Source: Ctena decussata
Lineage: Eukaryota > Mollusca > Bivalvia > Lucinida > Lucinidae
Assembly: GCA_963989385.1 (NCBI GenBank)
Contig: OZ022507.1
Span: 59,035,400-59,099,399 of the forward strand
DNA length: 64,000 nt
Direction of reading: 5' to 3'
Shown: positions 25,901 through 33,159 of the stretch, one piece after another
Layout: every line of letters begins with the position of its first letter
Numbering within the stretch: the first letter of the stretch is position 1
Made by a program: the position numbers and the translations under genes
The notes under the pieces: generated by a model
The model's input: only the letters and a program-made list of their open reading frames with translations
Told to the model about the DNA's origin: nothing
The model's database searches: none

Positions 25901-28900
25901 TGATATCTATTCAGCAGGTTCACAACGTTGAAACAACGTTGATTCAACGTCATGACGTTGAATCAACGTTATTGCATCGTTGTGTGAAATTTATGTGGAC
26001 ACTGGTAGTCTTTACTATGGCAACAAAAGACTTCAAATTATCAGGAAAAGGCACAGACGACATATACACTGGGTGTTTGCTTTGCTTGGTCACGACTTGC
26101 AAAGGTTTTGGTCTACAATTGGCGCCATGATTGTTTTACAATCTTCATTCAGCAAAAGCCAGTCACATTACAGCAATCACATTACACGGTTAGTGCAAAC
26201 GTTAAATTTATTATTTTATATATTTCTGAGCAGACAATTGCAAAAAAATGACAAAACAAATACATTTTATTCTCTGAGTATGTTCAGAGCAGGAATGGGA
26301 ATCCGATTGAATCCGTTCCTGATCATTGTGCTTTCCTCTACTTTCCCTTTGAAAATGGCATGCATTCAGCATGACTATGCACCCATTCACTTTAAGTACA
26401 TCATTATAAATGAGCCGCGACACGAGAAAACCAACAATGCGGTTGTGCACACAGCGCAGACTCAAATAAGCCTGGGCATCCGCCAAGTTTGACCAGTCTC
26501 TTCGTTTGGTGCTCAAATAAGGGTCTAAGCTACCTCCATGCGGACAGCGAAGACTCTGATCAGACTGGGCGGATGCCCAGGCTGATCTTAGTCTGCGCTG
26601 GGCGCACAAGCACACTGTTGGTTTTGTCGTGTCGCGGCTCATTTAGTTACCATGCCGTTTGTTATGATTGCTCTCGGGGCATCGGGGCTGCTTGGGAAAA
26701 GCCCCTGTGGATGTCCTGAACACAGCACCAGAGTCTGCTCCTCTGTCATCTCGGACAGATACTTCATTGCCAGCAAAAACTGAAAGAAGATATTGATAGT
26801 ATTGAAAATACCAAAAAGGACAGTCGATCATGTAGATAGTAACACTATATTTAAAGATTTACCGCTAGAATCAGACCATATTGCTCTAGAGTAATGTCGG
26901 GTATTGTCGACCCAAGGAAATTATCGACCTCTTATTTATTTTGATTGATGTAATCTTAATTCCAATGACAGCAGTTGTAACGTAAACTTCGTCACATAAT
27001 CGCCATAATATCTTACCGTCAAATTGTAATTCTCATTCAAAAGACATTTTTGGGCGAAGAAAATCTTGACGGTCCAGTCACCTCTTCCTCAGTTTTTAGC
27101 TGCTACGAACATTGTTAATGATAGATATATCACTTATACCACGACTATTCAATGTATACCAACATTCCTACCAAAATATCATTTTAAACTTTGATCCAGT
27201 AAGGCCGTGATTTGTTTCAGCGGGAATCTGCTAGTCTCCGAGCACTGATGATGACATCACGTGAGGGGTCGATAATAACAGAATGAAATATAGAATTCTG
27301 CAATTATCGACACCATTCTACCACACTCCTCCCGATCATGTTTAACTTAATAAATAAGTCCATGAAATTACTATGCACCATAAATAAAGTAATATTGGAT
27401 ATATGTGCCTCATAGTTCTCATGTTGATAACTTTTAGTACTGAACTTTCCAATACCCTGAATATGCTAACTCTATCTATACTGACAATAAAATAATACAT
27501 ATTTTATATGACTTAGCAGAGCGTCATCATCTTATTCTTGTTTTAGATATAATAAGAAGTATCTGTGATAATGTCTTGATATTTAATAGCGCAAAAACGA
27601 TAGTAGGACTATGTACGATATGACTTTTTAATTTAGCATTAAGATAATGTATACTAGAGTCTTTCCACATATATTACTATTCATATCCGTATTACAGCAG
27701 TATTTTGCTTCTAGTGGCTTGCAAAATACAAAGGGTTAACTGAGTAATCATCATATTTCAATTCTCATATCGACGTTAACTGAGTTTTAATTCAGTTTCA
27801 TAATATACGAAATGAATACAATGTACTTTATCATATGAAAATATACATATTTGAATCAAGATTAATAAATTCACAAAAGTCAACTGACTTTCTTCTGAAT
27901 CCTATTTGTATAATGTACTTACGTATGCAGCTTATAAATTTTGTTTTGCATGTAATTATACAATGAAATTAAGTTTGAACCAAGATATTTTGATGCTGTG
28001 AGTTTGCCTTTGGTATCAACTGGTTTAAAAATAGTTCTGTAGCACGGCCACTTTGATTAGTGCTCATCCTTTTTAACAAAATATTTAAGGGGTCGGTAAT
28101 AGCCTATGTGGGTCGATAATTGCAGAGTGCACAACCGTCCTTCCAGAATTGATAACTCTCATAACCATTATGTAAAACTGCGTCTGATTGGTTGAAAATA
28201 ACCACGGAAAATTGTTATAAGTAGCGTTGCATTGTTGTAGGGACTTACACGTTTGTAATTGTTGTAGCTCAATTTTAACCTTAAAGGGTCGATAATACCC
28301 GACATTACTCTACTTTATTTACTTTGGTGGAGTATCCGTGAAAAGGGTACATGTTGGCGGAGAATCTGCCCAGGATTATTCGGAAAATGTTTTCTCGATT
28401 TTATAATTTTGCTTGCAACTGACAGAGACCCAAAACAGTGGCCAAACATTTTTTCGGCCAGCATAACTACTTCTACATCTGCGGTGCATTATGCCAACGT
28501 AGAAAAGATAGCCCAAGCTTTGTGGTTTCATTTTATGTTGGCACACACTTGGGACCAATTCGATTTAGGAAAAATATTTGAGTCGCGACACTACAAAACC
28601 AACAAAGTGGCATGTGCGCCCAGTGAAGACTCTAATCAGCCTGTGTGCTTAAAGAGTGGCTAAGGGTCTAAGTTAACTGCATGCGGACACCGAATACTCT
28701 AATCAGACTGGACGCATGCCCAGGCTAATTCGAGTCTTCGCTGGGCGCACATGCTACTTTGTTGGTCTTGTCGTGTCGCGACTCATTTTAAGTAGTACCT
28801 GTGCCCAGTTGGAGAAGGCCTGGCCGTTTCCTCCGTAGGTAACAAGTTCCTGTGGAAACTGCGCCACATGAGGGTCAAGGTTGTTCATTATCATGTGCAT

Positions 28901-31900
28901 AATAGCGGCGGCCTGGCGACATCTGACTGGGTAATCTCCAATTGGATATGCCCTGAAAAAAAAATAAAGAGCTGTTAAGTGATTCTGATCAGCTCTTGCA
29001 GATACGCAGGCTGATTTCACACTTGACCGGTATTTACTTTTCGCACGTCTAAAGTTTATTTTAACCATTGAATGACCCTAAAGCAGACGACAAAATATAC
29101 GTTTGCATCTTTTCCAAAAAAAAATGTTTCATCCAAGCAACGTAGAATTTGAGAATTCAAAGACTAGAGGGCAAACAGCATAGATCGCGATGAGGTAATA
29201 ATGAGCCACCTCATCAGGATCTACGCTGTTTGAAAACTCAACTATATAGCCATCACTCGCTTGAAGTTATTTAATTATATATATATAGAACACAAATTTT
29301 ACTGGCTGAGTGAAATATTGACTTTTAGTAAAAATTTAACGATAATATATATGTATAGATTTTAATGAAGCGTGGGACTGATTTGGAAATAGATGTATTT
29401 AATAATACTCAGCTATCATGTACAGAAACCAGAAACGTAAGCCTTTATATTTTTATATCAGAAGCGTCACCAAGCTCACAAAACTTCTGCTGCATAAACC
29501 CCAGTGTGTAGACGTTGAAACAGAGTCAACGTCGATGCATTATTATTATCTGAATTCACCACGCTGGCGCTAGAGGCTCAGTGGTGTCTGTCAATGCGTG
29601 CAATATTGATCTAAAGAGTATTCATGGAAACAGAAAACAAATCCGAATAGACAAAATACATAATAATTGAGCCGCGACACGAGAAAACCAACAAAGTGGT
29701 TGTGCGCCCAGCGCAGACTCAGATCAGCCTGGACATTCGTACAGTCAGATCAGACTCTTCGATAAGCGCTTAAAGGGTAGCTAAGGGTCCAAGCTACTTC
29801 CATGCGGACAGCGAAGACTCTGATTAGACTGGGCGGATGCCCAGGCTGATCTGAGTCTGCGCTGGGCGCACAACCACATTGTCGGTTTTCTCGTGTCGCG
29901 GCTCATATAATTTTGTATTTACATCCTTTTGTAAATTAACACTGTTTAGAGACTATATTTATAATATTGTGTAGGTACATGGGGTAGTTACATTTATGCA
30001 TATTCGTAAATTTTAGTAAACAATGCCTATGGGTATCTAATATCAATAGGGTATAGATGCATGAATGAGCAATGCGTTTATGGAAATTTCAGACTCCAGC
30101 TTTGAACAATTGTGGTATTATCTTTTGAACTTGATGACAGCTTTAATTACAGAGAAGGGGACAACTCTTCCAATAATGGATAAAGTTTAACCTGAATGAT
30201 CAGAATGATCATCACACTAACTACGAAAAGTATTCCAAGTTAAAAAGTTCAAAAGCTGGCAAAATGTCAAAGTTCACAAAGGGCCATAGCTGTGCAAGAT
30301 AGGATGAATGAATATGCGAAATCACATGAATATCTTCGGATGGACGGATAGATGACTTCCGATTTTACGTCCTTTTCAACAGTATTTCAGTCATATCAGG
30401 ACGATGGAAGGGTGATATTAAAGGGTTGTGTGCAATGGAACCCCGTTTGCGATTGAAATTATTTCCGCCTCCGTGAATTGAACTCGGGACCGCCAGATCA
30501 ACAGGCCAGCGCTGAGCTACCGCGGCCTCAGATAACGACAAAACATTCTGCATAGTTTTAAGACAGTCCAGTTAAAAATGGCAGGAGTTGCGGGGACAAT
30601 TTTTAAATCAGTGCTCAATCAAGGATCTTAACTCTGTCATAGATAGTCCAATTAAAGATCCGAACAAAAAAGCACACTTTCGTGTTATAGGGAGAAAATC
30701 TACAAAATAAGTCCGGATGAAAGAGAGAGAGGGCAGGAGGGATGGGTGTGGGTGACTGTGTGTGTGTGGAGGGGGGGGGGGGGTGCGGGGACAATATTTC
30801 GGACGGACAGAATGATAGTTGGCAAATACACCCGGGCAGACCAGGGCCATTCAGCCTCTGTCGGATGACAAATGATAATCAACAAAATACATACACTGTC
30901 CTTACCTCATTTCGATATCAGGTCGGAACCTGTACATGTATATATGACCATAGTTCCGAAGCTCGTCTGCGAATTCTGGTGCCAGGATGTTGTGAGTAGA
31001 CTGGGGAAAATATCGTAAGGCATTTCGAAGAGCAAGCTGTGAAGACAAATACAAACTACTCAGTAAACGCATGTAACATTAAACCAACATTGCATTGACT
31101 ATCATGGCGTTACATCAACGTTGATACGACGTAATTGCATAAAAAGCAGTTCCGCTTGCTGGTAACATCCATGTTTAACAAAACTTACACGGGGTCTTAT
31201 AAACCTGCAAGAAAGTTTTGCTAATTGGCATTCTGGGGTGTCACAAAACCTGGCATCAACATCAATAGCATTTATGGTAACAAACTTAATTTTTAACGTC
31301 AGAAATGGCATTATGCCCGTTTACGCTGCAGGTAAAACATTTCAGACACTGGTCAGACTATTACTTCGGAGGTACCAGACAAAACCTGTCTATTTAAATA
31401 TTAGTGCTCACGAACATTCCCAGCGAACAAACAACTTTGAAACCCGAGCCTGAAGGTGAGGCTTTAAAAACCTGAGGGGCTCTGCATATGAAAAAGTGCT
31501 CAGCCTGGAAGCGGCGTTTCTGATAAAACGTTCACAGATGACTTGATAATTCTGCAGCCCAATGGCTAGAAGACAATAATTTTTTGTACTTTCTCCAACG
31601 TTTTTCAAGTATTCTTTTCATGACAGAATATATGAGCCGCGACACGAGAAAAACAACAAAGTGGTTGTGCGCCCAGCGCAGATTCAGATCAGCCTGGGCA
31701 TCCGCCCAGCCTGATCAGAATCCTCGCTTTGCGCTTAAAGGGTAGCTATGGGTCTAAGCTACCTCCATGCGAACAGTCAAGACTCTGATCAGACAGTCGG
31801 ATGCCCAGACTGATCTGAGTTCGCGCTGGGCGCACACAGCTACTTTGTTGGTTTTCTCGTGTCGCAGCTCAATTATTAATTTCTCAATGAGGCATTTGCA

Positions 31901-33109
31901 TCTGCTTAGCTCTTTAGTGGTGATTGGCGGGATGTTAAGTCTCTCACATTCAGTCTTGGGTTTGCAAGTTTTTTTTGTTCGATGAGAATGCTCGTGAGCA
32001 TGAATATTTAAATTTGTCTATAGTAAATCCTGAGGAGTAGTAGTCAGACCAGTGGTTGCAATATTTTACCAGCAGCCGTTATAAAACAGCCTCTGACAGG
32101 ATAAATAATTTTAGCAAACTTCAGTGATCGAAGTATTTTCTTACAGAACCGGTAGAGGCGAAGAAATAAATCAGTTTTGCTACGATAAATGGGTACACTT
32201 TCAGAAGTGAGGAGTGGTTGGGGGGAGGGGGGGGGGCTCTGCCAATTTCAGTTTGCTTTCCTTCTCAATTGGGAATAACTATCAAAGGAAAGAATTTGCT
32301 CCAAACGGAGCAGATAATTAGAGTAGACATCTTTTAAAAGGGCTTCATTCTCCAGAGGAGCAAACAGGAGGTCACGAAAGTCCCCCCACCCCCTTTGTAA
32401 AAATGGCGAAAAAGACGTAGCGATGAACCAAGGCATCGTAAGGATAAATGAGCCGCGACACGACAAAACCAACAAAGTGGCATGTGAGCCCAGCGAAGAC
32501 TCAGATCAGCCTGGGCATCCGCCCAGTCTGGCCTGAGTCTTGGCTGTTCGCAGGGAGCTAGCTTAGACCCATAGCTACCCTTTAAGCGCAAAACAAACAT
32601 GGGCGGATGCCCAGGCTGATCTGAGTCTGCACAGGGCGCACATGCCACTTTGTTAGTTTTCTCATGTCGCGGCTCAAATAAATTTGAACAATTTTCTTAT
32701 TATAGATATGCACAGGTCTTGTCCTGTTATCTTGACGGTGATTCAAGGACGATGGCTGTTAACATTGTAAACAAAGACAGGACACATATGTTGTTTTCTC
32801 TGCGGTCAAAGAAAGTTGATCATAACAGCTTGAAGTCTTGTCTGAGAGCTGTCTGTTCTAAACAATTTGAATGATTTCCATAAGCTTCTGTGTAGAAAAA
32901 TCGCAGGTAAAACAGCAAAACCCATAGTGATTATTGCTTTACTTCCCCCAACCCCACCCCCGCCCCCATGCCACCCCCCCCCCCCCCCCCCAAAAAAAAA
33001 ATAAATAAATAAAATGAAAAATAAAATAAATTAAATAAGTGAAATAGAAAATGAAATAATAATAATAACAATAATAATATGGCCTAATAATAATAATAAT
33101 AATATGGCC

Positions 33110-33159
<50 letters not shown>

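Noticed and set aside
26211..26642. 143-codon minus frame
   Set aside because: Reads through the GAGCCGCGAC MITE, and similar frames recur in other copies of that MITE.
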